A stretch of DNA of 64,000 nt. Origin: Ktedonobacter racemifer DSM 44963 (lineage in GTDB: Bacteria; Chloroflexota; Ktedonobacteria; Ktedonobacterales; Ktedonobacteraceae). The stretch lies in assembly GCF_000178855.1 (NCBI RefSeq), contig NZ_ADVG01000002.1, positions 2,604,001-2,668,000 of the forward strand, written 5' to 3'. The notes below the pieces were generated by a model. It searched no databases and was not told the origin of the DNA. It saw nothing but the letters and a program-made list of their open reading frames with translations. A program made the translations under genes and the position numbers. This document shows, piece after piece, positions 11,584 through 21,178 of this stretch (positions within the stretch are counted from its first letter, which is position 1; every line of letters starts with the position of its first letter).

Positions 11584-11662
11584 AACATTTGGGATAGGTG
11601 GTATGGTGCGCCCTGGCAGCCTTCGGTTGCCAGGGCGCACCATACCACCTATCCCAAATGTT
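11584..11662 (-). terminator. Long inverted repeat after the NB-ARC-WD40 gene
   Basis: Arms of about 38 bp (11584-11621 with 11625-11662), one G-T wobble near a TTC loop. It ends five bases before the stop of the minus-strand NB-ARC gene (11667) and lies upstream of the S9 peptidase gene, so it likely separates the two transcripts. Confidence 0.75.
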
Positions 11663-11666
11663 GTTA

Positions 11667-14600
11667 TTACTCTTCCACGGCTCCAAGGGCGCGGAGCATG
11701 GCGCGCTGGGCGGATGAGATGCCAGTCACACCGCGAATATTCATGCGCTCGTATGGGCGCTCCCGGCGGAGCGTTTTGACGCACTCGCCGTTCTGCACGT
11801 CCCAGAGGCGAATGGTGCCATCATAGCTCCCGCTGGCAACCATATGCCCCTGAGGGTGAAAGGCCACGGCATAGATGCGCTTGTTATGCTCACTTCCCGT
11901 CCAGAGTAGGCGCCCGCTTGCGACGTCCCACAATCTGACGCTATTGTCATCCCCACCGCTGGTCAGGCAGCTCCCATCAGGGCTGAAGGCGACCGACCAG
12001 ATCCAGTTGATATGGCCCTTAAAGATGCGTACACATTTGCCGGTCGCCAGTTCCCAGATCCGGATTGTACTATCATCGCTACAGCTTGCCAGCACCAGGC
12101 CATCCGGGCTAAAGGTGACGGAGCGCACACGCCGCTCGTGCCCATGCAGTTCTCGCAGGCATTCACCCGTCTCCTTGTGCCAGAGGCGCACGACGTTATC
12201 CTCACCCCCACTGGCAATCGTATGGCCGTCCGGGCTGAAGGCGACCGACCACAGGCGGCTCTGCCGATGCTGTAAGATGCGTATGCAGAGGCCAGTGTTG
12301 ACCTGCCAGAGGCGCACAGTCTGGTCATCGCTGCCACTCACTAGCTGCGTACCGTCGGGGCTGAAATCAACGGCGCGCACCCAGTTCTCGTGCCCGCCCA
12401 GGGTACGCAGACAATAGCCAGTATTCACATCCCAGAGGCGAATGGTCTGGTCATCACTGCCACTGGCGACAATATTGCCGTGGGGACTGTAGGCCACGGC
12501 ATAGATCCAGGTGCTATGGCCTTGCAGGGTCTTGATGCTCTGGCCACTTGCCACATCCCAGAGGCGCACGGCGCGATCATCACTACCACTTAAGAGGCGC
12601 GTGCCATCCGGGCTAAAGCGCACGGAGCGTACACGGCTACTATGACCCTGAAGCGTTTTAAAGCACTGGCCGTCCTCACAGTTCCACATGCGAATGGTCT
12701 GGTCATCACTGCCACTGACGATGATGCGGTTATCAAAGCTATATGCCAGCGCCCAGACACGGTTATGGTGCCCCCGGAGCGTGGAGAGACATTCTCCACT
12801 GGCAACATCCCAGATACGGATAGAGCGATCCTCGCTGCCGCTGGCAAGCTGCTTACTATCGTAGCTAAAACGTACAGGCCAGATGCGCCCGGTATGGCCC
12901 TGGAGCTTTCGTAGACACTCACCAGTTTGTAGGTCCCACAGGCATATCACCTGGTCCTCACTACCGCTCGCCAGGTAACGCCCATCGGGGCTGAAGGTCA
13001 CAGAGTGCACGCGCCCGCTATGTCCATTGAGCACGCGCACACACGCACCATTCTCCACATTCCAGACACGCACGGAAAAATCACTGCTCCCACTGGCAAC
13101 ATACGCTCCATCCGGGCTATAGGCCACAGACCAGATGCGGCTCTCATGCCCGCGAAAGATGCGCAGACACTCGCCTTTCTCCAGATCCCAGAGCATCAAG
13201 GTCATATCATCACTACCGCTGATCGCCCGGTCGCCCGCGGGCGCGAAGGCAATTGAGCGAATGCGGTTGGTATGGCCAACGAGCGTCTTCAAGCATTGCG
13301 TGGTCCTGGTATTCCAGAGGCGGATAATTTGATCGTCGCTGCCGCTAATGACACGTTTTCCATCATAGCGAATATCGACGGCGCGCACCCAGTCGGTATG
13401 CCCCTGGCAGATGCCCTGTGGCGCGCCCGTATGCGCGTTCCACAACCTCACATCGCCGTTAGCAGTTCCCGCCGCCAGGCGCTCCCCATCGTTGCTGATA
13501 GCAACTGAGAGGATACTACCAAAGGTATCGCTAAAGACGCAGCGCTCCAACTGGGCATTAGCGAAGTTAACCTCGGGGAGCGAGACATCTTGCAGGTAGG
13601 CATTCCAGACCACCAGGTTAGAGAAGTCGTAGCCACGCAGGTCAATCTTAAGCTGCACCAGCAAGTTGAGAATATTCCCCGCCGCATATTCGGGCGTTTG
13701 TGGGCGCTGTAGCTGAAGGTTGTGTAGCATCGTCTTCAGCCGCGCGCCACACTCCATCATTCCCAGGCGCGTGAGGAGTTGGAGCGCAATTGGCTCAAGA
13801 AAGAGACGCACCTGGTTGTTGCGAATATGGTCCTTAGCCTCGGCCCGCACCAGGGCGTGGCTGGTGAGGAGCGCGTATTTATCTTGCTCAATCTCTTGAC
13901 AGAAACTGCTCACCAGGGCATCTGTCACATACTCCATGATGACAGGCTGGAGGCCGAAGTGCGCGCCACTGCTATTCTCAATCATAGAGCGTCGCCGCAG
14001 GGAATCAAGGGCGGTAAGAAGCATGCGTCGTGGAACGGGACGCACGATTTCTTTAGCAAGGTCGTTCAAAGAGACCGGCTCGCAGGCCAGCGCCAGCCAG
14101 TAAATCATCTCGCGCTCTTCGTCTGAGAGGCGATGAAACTGCTTATCAATGAGATCATAGACATCGCCAATCACCATACCACGTTCGGCGAGAAACTCAG
14201 AGATATCTCCACCAAAGACCTCGCGGATGGGCGCGGCGACCAGCTTGAGCGCCAGAGGGTTACCAGCATAGCTATGAATCAACCGGGAGAAATCCTCGTC
14301 GCTGCCGAGTAGCTCGCGTTCCTGGAGGATCATACGCCCCTCATCCAGGCCAAAGCCGGATAGGTGGAGTACCTGCCGCCGGGGATGATTCCAGAACTCT
14401 ACTTCCTGGGGCAGCTCACGACTCGTCAGCACCAGGCTACTCAAGTGCTCGCTATTGCTGACATACTCAATGAATTCGCCATATCCCTCGTAGCCAGGGC
14501 GATAGCTTCCTACGCTCTGGCCGCTCGCCAGAATGGTCTCCACATTATCCAGGATCAAGAGACAGCGATGGGCGCGTAAATATGAACCAAGCTGTTTGAT

Positions 14601-15326
14601 CAGCTCGCCAACGTCTTCTGGCAGCTCTACCTGTTCCAGGCCAGAGAGGAAGCGAATACAGTCTACGAGAAATTCTTCCAGGGGGAGTGCATTTTGGAGT
14701 GTCCGCCAATAAACAAAATCAAAGGTCTCCCTCAGGCGTTCCTTAAGCATAGAGGTTAGCGTTGTCTTGCCAACTCCACCAATGCCCAGGACAGCCGCGA
14801 TACGACAGTGATCCTGGGCTACCCACTGTTCCAGGGTCGCCAGCTCCTGGTTACGCCCATAGAAGTTTGTGATACGGGGCGCCTCACTGGTCTGCTCCTG
14901 CGCGCGCGCGGCTTCTAGTACCGTGGCCTGCTCGCTTACAGCTAGATGCGCGCCCCGCTTATGATCGGGCGCCTCCGGTTCCTCTTCACCAGATTCAGTT
15001 CCATGCCTTTGCATCTCCATATCTGGATGCAGCACACTACTGCCAATGCCAGCCGTGACAGGCTGGACCACTATCACAGGTTTGCTGATCTGCTCCAGGA
15101 GCGTTCCTCTCGCAAGTGCTAACGCCTGTTCATATGCCAGGAGTAGTTCTTGCGAAGGGCGACCATACCCATTTTCAACTGCGGAGAGTCGGCTTTTGGT
15201 ATAGCCGATCTGACGCGCCATATCAGAGAGGCGAATGCCCTTCTCCTGGCGTGCCAGGCGCATCCTGGCCCCTACCGAGGTTGCCTCTCCATTCTCAAGT
15301 TCAATATGCTTTTCTTTTCGACCCAT
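11667..15326 (-). CDS. HTH-NB-ARC-WD40 repeat STAND protein
   Basis: A 1219-residue multidomain protein. An XRE-type helix-turn-helix (about 18-75, [18 protein letters not shown]) is followed by an NB-ARC STAND NTPase with P-loop GIGGVGKTT (181-189) and Walker B LLILDNVE (256-263). A short pentapeptide-like linker leads to 14 WD40 repeats of 42 residues (about 600-1185), enough for two seven-bladed propellers, then a tail ending [19 protein letters not shown]. The open frame extends to 15464, but AGGAGG before the ATG at 15326 decides the start. STAND proteins act as ligand-triggered switches; regulation or defence is inferred. Confidence 0.9.
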   Translation of the reverse strand: MGRKEKHIELENGEATSVGARMRLARQEKGIRLSDMARQIGYTKSRLSAVENGYGRPSQELLLAYEQALALARGTLLEQISKPVIVVQPVTAGIGSSVLHPDMEMQRHGTESGEEEPEAPDHKRGAHLAVSEQATVLEAARAQEQTSEAPRITNFYGRNQELATLEQWVAQDHCRIAAVLGIGGVGKTTLTSMLKERLRETFDFVYWRTLQNALPLEEFLVDCIRFLSGLEQVELPEDVGELIKQLGSYLRAHRCLLILDNVETILASGQSVGSYRPGYEGYGEFIEYVSNSEHLSSLVLTSRELPQEVEFWNHPRRQVLHLSGFGLDEGRMILQERELLGSDEDFSRLIHSYAGNPLALKLVAAPIREVFGGDISEFLAERGMVIGDVYDLIDKQFHRLSDEEREMIYWLALACEPVSLNDLAKEIVRPVPRRMLLTALDSLRRRSMIENSSGAHFGLQPVIMEYVTDALVSSFCQEIEQDKYALLTSHALVRAEAKDHIRNNQVRLFLEPIALQLLTRLGMMECGARLKTMLHNLQLQRPQTPEYAAGNILNLLVQLKIDLRGYDFSNLVVWNAYLQDVSLPEVNFANAQLERCVFSDTFGSILSVAISNDGERLAAGTANGDVRLWNAHTGAPQGICQGHTDWVRAVDIRYDGKRVISGSDDQIIRLWNTRTTQCLKTLVGHTNRIRSIAFAPAGDRAISGSDDMTLMLWDLEKGECLRIFRGHESRIWSVAYSPDGAYVASGSSDFSVRVWNVENGACVRVLNGHSGRVHSVTFSPDGRYLASGSEDQVICLWDLQTGECLRKLQGHTGRIWPVRFSYDSKQLASGSEDRSIRIWDVASGECLSTLRGHHNRVWALAYSFDNRIIVSGSDDQTIRMWNCEDGQCFKTLQGHSSRVRSVRFSPDGTRLLSGSDDRAVRLWDVASGQSIKTLQGHSTWIYAVAYSPHGNIVASGSDDQTIRLWDVNTGYCLRTLGGHENWVRAVDFSPDGTQLVSGSDDQTVRLWQVNTGLCIRILQHRQSRLWSVAFSPDGHTIASGGEDNVVRLWHKETGECLRELHGHERRVRSVTFSPDGLVLASCSDDSTIRIWELATGKCVRIFKGHINWIWSVAFSPDGSCLTSGGDDNSVRLWDVASGRLLWTGSEHNKRIYAVAFHPQGHMVASGSYDGTIRLWDVQNGECVKTLRRERPYERMNIRGVTGISSAQRAMLRALGAVEE

Positions 15327-15589
15327 CGCGTTTTCCTCCTCTTTCACAGTATAACGCAAAAAGGGCGGGAACAAAATAGTTTTGTCAACAAAAATTGCTC
15401 TGTAATGTATTGCCCTCTTATAGTTTTCTATGTTATTATTGTTTTGTAAGCCACAATGAAACAAAGAAACAATTTGAACTGTTCTCCTTTGAAAACAAAA
15501 ACAATTTTACTGTAGGGAAGAAACCCACGTAGTAAAGTAACACCTATGGATGGACACCACAGCAGTAAGCCATATAAGGAGACTCGATC
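15327..15589. other. Divergent AT-rich region between the STAND gene and the sigma-like gene
   Basis: This 263-bp gap has two copies of an A-rich motif (AAACAAAGAAACAATTT near 15458-15474 and a similar GAAAACAAAAACAATTTT at 15491-15508). It presumably holds both promoters. A TATACT on the minus strand near 15350 is a possible -10 box for the STAND gene. Confidence 0.35.
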
Positions 15590-16288
15590 ATGCAAGCGAC
15601 CATGGCGGTGCCAGTAGACACAGAACCTCCCCTATATCCTGCTGGGCAAGAGATAGACTGCTTTTTTGACCAGTACGACAGCTACATCAGTCTTCAGGCA
15701 CAGCGCCGCTTTAGCCGGAAGAATAGTATGGCTCGCGCCGAGACATATGATCTGGACGTGGATGATGTGAAGCAGAGCCTGCGCCTGCATTGCTGGCTCG
15801 TGCTACGCCAGCACACCATCGAAAACCCCAGGGCCTACATCAGCCGGGCGGCCTTCAATGAAACAGTCTCGCTCGCTCGCCAATATAAACCATGCAGTCA
15901 GCTTACCCTTGACGATGATGGCGAACTCTTCCAGGGCAACATCTCTCAGACCTTGCATACGAGCAACCAGGACCTCGATCCCGCTGAAGTGGTGGAACAT
16001 AATGAAGACGCCACTCACTGGCTGGAGCTAGCCATTAACGCCATAGTGCAGCTACCACAAACACAGCGTTATGCCATGCTCAGCTCAATCAAAGAGCGCT
16101 TCGATGATCCGCAACAGTTGCGTGCCGTTTGCCATAAACACAATATCGATCTGGACGGCATCCAATGGCCGGAGCATCCCGTTGAGACACAGCGCCTGCG
16201 CGCCTCGCTCTCGGTCGCGCGCAAAAATAAAGCGATGCAGCATCTACGCCTGGCCCTTCAGCACAAGCTGGAAAATCCTGCTGAATGA
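15590..16288 (+). CDS. Diverged sigma-70 family-like protein
   Basis: A 232-residue protein. Residues about 55-110 (DDVKQSLRLHCWLVLRQH, NPRAYISRAAFNETVSLARQ) resemble sigma region 2 of ECF-type factors. Residues about 145-225 have spaced helices where region 4 would be, but its helix-turn-helix is weak. AAGGAG precedes the ATG well. It starts a two-gene plus-strand unit with the TrpD-like gene. It may be a working sigma factor or a diverged derivative; I cannot decide from sequence alone. Confidence 0.55.
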   Translation: MQATMAVPVDTEPPLYPAGQEIDCFFDQYDSYISLQAQRRFSRKNSMARAETYDLDVDDVKQSLRLHCWLVLRQHTIENPRAYISRAAFNETVSLARQYKPCSQLTLDDDGELFQGNISQTLHTSNQDLDPAEVVEHNEDATHWLELAINAIVQLPQTQRYAMLSSIKERFDDPQQLRAVCHKHNIDLDGIQWPEHPVETQRLRASLSVARKNKAMQHLRLALQHKLENPAE

Positions 16289-16303
16289 CTTTTCGTCTAC
16301 CTG

Positions 16304-16332
16304 TTGACAGGATGATAGTTATGCCTTACTTT
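16304..16332 (+). promoter_or_regulatory. Possible promoter of the TrpD-like gene
   Basis: TTGACA (16304-16309), 17-bp spacer, TACTTT (16327-16332), in the 174-bp gap before the TrpD-like gene. The -35 box is perfect, the -10 box weak. The gene may thus be expressed apart from the sigma-like gene. Confidence 0.45.
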
Positions 16333-16462
16333 ATACTGGATATAAAGAAGCCTGCACACCGAGAAGGTCACAGCTCACTGGTTTTCTCAGCACAATAACA
16401 AAACTAGAATTTTCTCTGGCATTTCATAATTTTTATCTAGTATCAAAGTAAGGCAACAACAT

Positions 16463-17794
16463 ATGGGAAGTAGTATTCAATTGCCATCTAATGCGCATAG
16501 ATTGCAGGTCCGTCTTCAGAAAGACGACCTTCATCGCCTCTTTACTTCTCTTGAAGATGCAGAACATGAGGAGGCTATACTCTGCCAGCTCGGGTCTTTG
16601 CGCAAGACCTTCGCCAATTTTCTGGCACACGAGCGACAGCTCGATCCGCCCGATAACGCGACGCTGACACGCTATTTTGACGCCTGTAGCGATCCCGAAC
16701 AGGGCCCACAGGAACTGCTAGAAATCTTGCGGCTCCTCGCGCCGGGCAATGGGCATATCGGGCGCAACCAGGTCAACTTTCTGGCCGATCACCTGCGCAC
16801 ACGCGTTGAACACTTTCTACAGAGCAAGCAGCAGGACCTGTCACTTCTGCACACACACGACCACGTCTTCGGTAGCGGCGGCGACTTCTGCAAAACAATT
16901 CACGCTAGCACAGCCGCCGCGATTGTTGCCGCTCCCCTGGTAACAATTTGTAAGACCGGCACCACCAACGTTACTTCCTATCATGGGAGTGCCCAGGCGA
17001 TGGAGACCTTTGGCTATCGACACTCGCACTTATCTATTCCTACACTCAATCAAGAGCTTGATAGCTATGGCTTTACCTTTATCCCACTCTCAGCCTTAAA
17101 TTTCCCCTACTCCCAGGCGCTCAAACAAGCGCGCGAGGCACTCTGGCACGAAGCCATGAATCAGTTAACTCAGCACTGTGACGTGGGCGACCCCAACTGG
17201 CAGGAAACACTACGAACCACCCCGCTTACGCTTGATATCTTTAAAATTGTTTCTCCTAACGCCCAGGTCCTGCGCCCCACCCATCACTCTACAGGCATCT
17301 GTAGCCTGGCAATGCTCCCCTATGTGCTCTCACTCTATCTCCACCTGGAGAGCGAGGGCATCATCGTCCATTGCTACGATGGCATTGATGAGCTCTCCAA
17401 TGCCTCCAGCCTCTCCGATCCCCAGCAGCCCACAAACCTGCTCATCCAGGTTACACGCGATGAGATCGTCTTTGAGGAATGCTCGCCTGAGGATCTCGGC
17501 CTGAAACGAGCTCGGCTGGAGGAGATTCGTGAAGAAGTAGACTTAGCAGCCACGCAAAGCGATACATGGCATATTCTCGCTGGTGAGGAGCAGGGACCTA
17601 GGCGTGACTTCATCGTCGCCAACGCCGCCCTGCTGCTAGTTGCCAACCAGGGCATCGTCCCATCCCAGGACAGCCTGCACTCCCAGCTGCGCGAGGCCAT
17701 CGCCCTCATCAACACCGTGATCGACTCGCATCAGGTCGCCGACAACTTCACCCAGCTCCTCAACGCCCACCAGCAACAACATATACAACTATAG
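16463..17794 (+). CDS. TrpD-like glycosyl/phosphoribosyltransferase (family 3), diverged
   Basis: A 443-residue protein with the fold signature of anthranilate phosphoribosyltransferase: GSGGDFCKTIHASTAAAI (PRPP loop region), KTGTTNVTSYHGSAQAMETFGY (KHGNRSVSS region of true TrpD) and IVHCYDGIDELS (VVHGxDGLDE region). It is longer than TrpD (about 340) because of a 90-residue N-terminal extension, and the usual KHGNR segment is changed. No trp genes are nearby, so a role in tryptophan synthesis is doubtful. Its stop codon lies in a long palindrome shared with the convergent gene. Confidence 0.6.
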   Translation: MGSSIQLPSNAHRLQVRLQKDDLHRLFTSLEDAEHEEAILCQLGSLRKTFANFLAHERQLDPPDNATLTRYFDACSDPEQGPQELLEILRLLAPGNGHIGRNQVNFLADHLRTRVEHFLQSKQQDLSLLHTHDHVFGSGGDFCKTIHASTAAAIVAAPLVTICKTGTTNVTSYHGSAQAMETFGYRHSHLSIPTLNQELDSYGFTFIPLSALNFPYSQALKQAREALWHEAMNQLTQHCDVGDPNWQETLRTTPLTLDIFKIVSPNAQVLRPTHHSTGICSLAMLPYVLSLYLHLESEGIIVHCYDGIDELSNASSLSDPQQPTNLLIQVTRDEIVFEECSPEDLGLKRARLEEIREEVDLAATQSDTWHILAGEEQGPRRDFIVANAALLLVANQGIVPSQDSLHSQLREAIALINTVIDSHQVADNFTQLLNAHQQQHIQL

Positions 17795-17860
17795 AGGATA
17801 ATGCAGAAGTGGCTCTCGGCGTTCGCCGAGAGCCACTTCTGCATTATCCTCTATAGTTGT
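17785..17860. terminator. Palindrome holding the stop codons of two convergent genes
   Basis: Arms of 37 bp (17785-17821 with 17824-17860) are separated by a central TT. The left arm contains the TAG of the TrpD-like gene (17792-17794) and the right arm the TAG of the minus-strand peroxiredoxin fragment (17851-17853). The last codons of both genes are therefore mirror images. Confidence 0.85.
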
Positions 17861-18252
17861 TTTAAAATCTTTAAAGCCTCATCGACATGCTTCTGTGGCG
17901 CGAACTGCGACGAGAAGATATGGCGCACAACTCCCTGCTTATCAATAATATAGGTCACACGCCCCGGCAAGAGGCCAAGCGTTGAGGGCACTCCATAGCG
18001 CTTACGCAGCGCACCGCCCTCGTCGCTAACGAGAATAAAGGGAAGATTGTTCTTCTTCGCGAAGCGGTCGTGGGCCTCGCTCGAATCTGAGCTTACGCCA
18101 ATCACTTCCGCGCCCGCCTCCTGAAAGACCTCGTAGCTATCACGGAAGGAGCAGGCCTCGGCGGTACAGCCTGGGTGAGGTATTGGACACCTGCGAAGTT
18201 TACGTTCTCTCTTGCATATGGTGTTTCCACAACTGCGCCTGGGAAGATACAC
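17851..18252 (-). pseudogene. N-terminally truncated BCP-type peroxiredoxin
   Basis: From PGCTAEACSFRDSYEVF to the C-terminus this matches the intact peroxiredoxin at 18470-18967 closely. The first 60 or so residues of the thioredoxin fold, including PKDDT before the peroxidatic Cys, are missing and replaced by an unrelated basic stretch (KRERKLRRCPIP). Homology breaks near 18170. It is probably a remnant of a duplication or rearrangement and not an active enzyme. Confidence 0.75.
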
Positions 18253-18364
18253 GTAAATGTGTATAATTTCGCCATAGTTAGATAGCCGCGTAGCGGGGGA
18301 GATGCTGTAATCGCATTTCCTCCCGCCAGCTTGTTAGTGCCAGCCCTCGTCCCGTCAGCAACGA

Positions 18365-18393
18365 TTGACAGCGTTCAGTGTGGTGTGTCTAAA
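18365..18393 (+). promoter_or_regulatory. Promoter of the peroxiredoxin gene
   Basis: TTGACA (18365-18370), 17-bp spacer, TCTAAA (18388-18393). A perfect 7-bp hairpin (18440-18456, loop AAA) then lies directly before the ribosome binding site AGGAG (18457-18461) and could affect translation. Confidence 0.55.
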
Positions 18394-18469
18394 TTCAAGG
18401 TATACGCACTTTGTGCGAACAGTCTACTATATTGGTACAGGCCGTCAAAGACGGCCAGGAGTTGTCTAT

Positions 18470-18967
18470 ATGGACACAGATACCCAGCAGGCTCCATCCG
18501 GTAAAGGTAAACTTCAGGTTGGAGACCGCGCTCCTGATTTCACACTTCCCACGCAAAAGACAGGTGAATCATTTCATCTTTACGACATGGTTGGAAAATC
18601 GGCCATAGTTTTATATTTCTATCCAAAAGATGACACCCCAGGCTGTACGGCAGAAGCCTGCTCATTTCGAGACAGTTATGAAGTCTTTAAAGAGGCGGGC
18701 GCAGAAGTGATTGGCGTAAGCTCTGATTCGGAAGCATCACATCAGCAATTCGCAAGCAAATATAAACTCCCCTTCATTTTACTGAGCGATAAAAACGGAG
18801 AGCTTAGAAAAAAATATGGGGTGGCTACAACACTCGGATTTATGCCAGGACGCGTGACCTATGTGATCGACAAAGAAGGCATTGTACGTCACATATTTTC
18901 GTCGCAATTCGCACCACAGAAGCACATTGCCGAAGCAATCCGCGTTTTACAAGAGACTACTCATTAA
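18470..18967 (+). CDS. bcp: Thioredoxin-dependent peroxiredoxin (BCP/PrxQ)
   Basis: A 165-residue cytoplasmic thiol peroxidase. PKDDTPGCTAEACSFRD carries peroxidatic and resolving cysteines five residues apart, the atypical 2-Cys arrangement of BCP. It reduces hydrogen and organic peroxides using thioredoxin. The frame is open back to 18365, but AGGAG at 18457-18461 selects the ATG at 18470, where the conserved region begins soon after. A truncated paralogue lies divergently upstream. Confidence 0.93.
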   Translation: MDTDTQQAPSGKGKLQVGDRAPDFTLPTQKTGESFHLYDMVGKSAIVLYFYPKDDTPGCTAEACSFRDSYEVFKEAGAEVIGVSSDSEASHQQFASKYKLPFILLSDKNGELRKKYGVATTLGFMPGRVTYVIDKEGIVRHIFSSQFAPQKHIAEAIRVLQETTH

Positions 18968-19032
18968 AACATTCTCCCTTTCACAGACTAACGGCTACCT
19001 CCGCAGCGGGGTGGCCGTCAATATTCATCAGT

Positions 19033-19572
19033 TCAGTTTGCAGGCGGGAGATCAGATGTGCAGGGCAAGGCTCGTTGGCGGGCAGCTTGACGTGTGCCAT
19101 CGACATCGAACACCACCCAATGAGTTCCCTGCCGATCCCAGAGCCCTCCCGTTTTCTCCACCTTCTCCAGAGGTCGAGCGAACAGGTCTTCGAGAAACAC
19201 GATGAGCAATGCCTCAACCGCCTGTTGATCCAGAGCAGCAAGAAAGCTGGAGAGGGTCGAGCGTGCGGGCAGACGCTCCCGTCCAAACAGTGCCATGAAC
19301 GCGTCGTCAAAAGGCTGCACATGCTCATAGAATGCTTCGAGGATGCGTTCAGAGCTTGCCGCATAGCCTAACAGCACAGCTACAAAATCAATGACTTCAT
19401 ACAACCCGAAGCGACGACGGGCAAAACGCACGCATTCTGAGATAGCGGAGAAGATGCTGACGCATCGAAGGGAGTGAGCAAGGAACGTGAGTTCGCCGAA
19501 CCAGGAGGGAGTCGAAGGGACAGAGCAGGAAGAGGTCTGGATGTTCACGGATGGATCGCAGAGACTGCTCAT
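19033..19572 (-). pseudogene. Transposase N-terminal remnant
   Basis: The product (STPSWFGELTFLAHSLR, FARRRFGLYEVIDFVAVLLG, MALFGRERLPARSTLSSFL, WVVFDVDGTRQAARQRALP) resembles the N-terminal third of a DDE-type transposase common in Ktedonobacteria; I cannot name the IS family with certainty. It stops after ALPCTSDLPPAN, long before any full catalytic triad could be completed. This suggests an old insertion that was later truncated. It sits between the peroxiredoxin and the TetR gene. Confidence 0.6.
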
Positions 19573-19618
19573 GTCTTCTCCTTGCCCGAACGGCTCGCGA
19601 AAGGCCAGGGGAGCTAGT

Positions 19619-20200
19619 TTATGCACCTTTTCCTGCCAGATGGCCTGCCAGATAGTCCAACAGCGCTCCCAACAAGCAACCAAACGTTTCATCGTTCACA
19701 TTCGGGAGGCCAAATCCCCCAATGCGTTCTAGAGAGACGCATCCATGAACGATGCTGCGGAGCATGCGCACTACAAGCCGAGTAGCATCGTCTGAGAGTC
19801 GGTAGGCAGCCAGAGCACGGATCATGGTCTCAACCACCTCTCGTCCAGCCACCTGCCACTCGCGGTCCTCGAGATCAGGTGCGCGCGAGGCAGCTTCATA
19901 GAGCCCTGGATGAACACTCGCAAAGTCCCGCAGGGCGTGCGCAAGGGCAAGCACGGCATCATCGCCAGCCTTCCCCTGAACTGCCTGTCCCACCCGAACT
20001 GATACTTCCTGCAATCCCAGAAGGGAAAGCTGGCGTCGCAATCCTGCCAGTCCCGCAAAGTAGTGGTAGAGCGCCGGAGGACGGACTCCCAATTCGGAGG
20101 CGAGGGTGGCCATGGAGAGGGTATCCAGCCCCCCCTTGTCCGCAAGTTCAGCGGCTTTTTGCACAATCGTCTCGGAATCCAAACCAGCTCGTGTTGCCAT
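19619..20200 (-). CDS. TetR/AcrR family repressor
   Basis: A 193-residue regulator. The N-terminal helix-turn-helix is clear (IVQKAAELADKGGLDTLSMATLASELGVRPPALYHYF); the C-terminal half resembles the WHG-type ligand-binding domain. AGGAGG lies eight bases before the ATG at 20198-20200, which is preferred over upstream starts. The ATG overlaps the TGA of the hydrolase gene, so the two are translationally coupled. It probably represses its own operon through the palindrome at 21104-21118. Confidence 0.9.
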   Translation of the reverse strand: MATRAGLDSETIVQKAAELADKGGLDTLSMATLASELGVRPPALYHYFAGLAGLRRQLSLLGLQEVSVRVGQAVQGKAGDDAVLALAHALRDFASVHPGLYEAASRAPDLEDREWQVAGREVVETMIRALAAYRLSDDATRLVVRMLRSIVHGCVSLERIGGFGLPNVNDETFGCLLGALLDYLAGHLAGKGA

Positions 20201-21036
20201 CATCGCACCTCCTGCAAAGACGAGGCTATTGATTGCTGGCATGTTTCCAGAAAGGCCAGGATGCTTTGCCCAACCACCTCTGGCTCCTCAACGTGAAGAT
20301 GGTGACCAGCGCCCTCGATGATCTGCACAGTTGCGTGTGGCAAACGTCCAGCGAGGGTGAGAGCTTCCTGTTCGGGGGCTTTGAAATCAGGATCACGCGA
20401 CCCCATTAGGATCAGGGTTGGAGCCTGGACCTCTCCATGACGAGCGTAGGTCTCCCCACTGCTCTCGGAGAATAACTGTCGTAAGGCTCGCAAGCGGCCA
20501 GGTTCCTTGAGCATCGCCATCACGCGGCGGCGGTGCTCCTCAAAATCAGTGGGGCGGGCTTTGGGGTACATTCTCGGAAAGTACGAGCGAAACATCGCTA
20601 CACCCCAGAGAGGTGCTAACAGGAGAGAAACCGTCAGCTTGGTAAGCAAAGCGGATCGTGGGGCTGCGACAAAAGGCCCGATGAGAACCAATCCACGTAC
20701 GAGAGTAGGCTCTTGCAGTGATGCCTGAAGTGCAGCTCCGGTCGCTTTGGATGTGCCAATAAGGAAGGCAGGAAGGGTGCCCAGATGTTTCATAAGTGCC
20801 AGCATATCCGAACCGAGCGCCGCGTCAGTGTACGCGAGCCAGTTGACACTCGATTCCCCTTGCCCTCGCATATCCATCGTCACGACACGGTATCCTGCAG
20901 CAACGAGTTGAGGAGTCAGATAGCGATATTCGGAGCGCAAGTCCCCTCCAGCAGGCATACAGAGGACGAGAGGACCCTGGCCCTGATCATCAAAAGCAAT
21001 GATCCCATCGGTCACTTGCAAGTAGTGTGTGGGCAT
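20200..21036 (-). CDS. Alpha/beta hydrolase
   Basis: A 278-residue hydrolase-fold protein. Strand and oxyanion region GPLVLCMPAGGDLRSEYR, then DMRGQGES, nucleophile elbow GTSKATG, acid in MGSRDPDF and His in GAGHHLHVEEPE. The elbow is GxSxA rather than GxSxG. The start at 21036 is chosen because GAAAGG precedes it and family homology begins there. It is co-transcribed with the TetR gene that likely controls it. Substrate unknown. Confidence 0.85.
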   Translation of the reverse strand: MPTHYLQVTDGIIAFDDQGQGPLVLCMPAGGDLRSEYRYLTPQLVAAGYRVVTMDMRGQGESSVNWLAYTDAALGSDMLALMKHLGTLPAFLIGTSKATGAALQASLQEPTLVRGLVLIGPFVAAPRSALLTKLTVSLLLAPLWGVAMFRSYFPRMYPKARPTDFEEHRRRVMAMLKEPGRLRALRQLFSESSGETYARHGEVQAPTLILMGSRDPDFKAPEQEALTLAGRLPHATVQIIEGAGHHLHVEEPEVVGQSILAFLETCQQSIASSLQEVR

Positions 21037-21096
21037 AGTCGTGCCTTTCTGGAAGAAATGTTCTCTGTTCATGAGCATTTTATTTAATGCTATTTT

Positions 21097-21125
21097 ATTC
21101 TAGTTTAATATCATTAAATTTTCAA
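21097..21125 (-). promoter_or_regulatory. Hydrolase-tetR promoter with a palindromic operator in the spacer
   Basis: On the minus strand: TTGAAA (21120-21125), 17-bp spacer, TAGAAT (21097-21102). The spacer is almost filled by the perfect palindrome TTTAAT-N3-ATTAAA (21104-21118). A TetR dimer on this site would block RNA polymerase; autoregulation is inferred. Confidence 0.6.
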
Positions 21126-21178
21126 GGGCAAGAGCTTTTTGTTGATGGTTCTCAAAAAGAACAGAGGATGTAACCTCG

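Noticed and set aside
11875-13687. Several ORFs on both strands inside the WD40 region
   Set aside because: They reflect the 126-bp periodicity of the WD40 repeats, not real genes.
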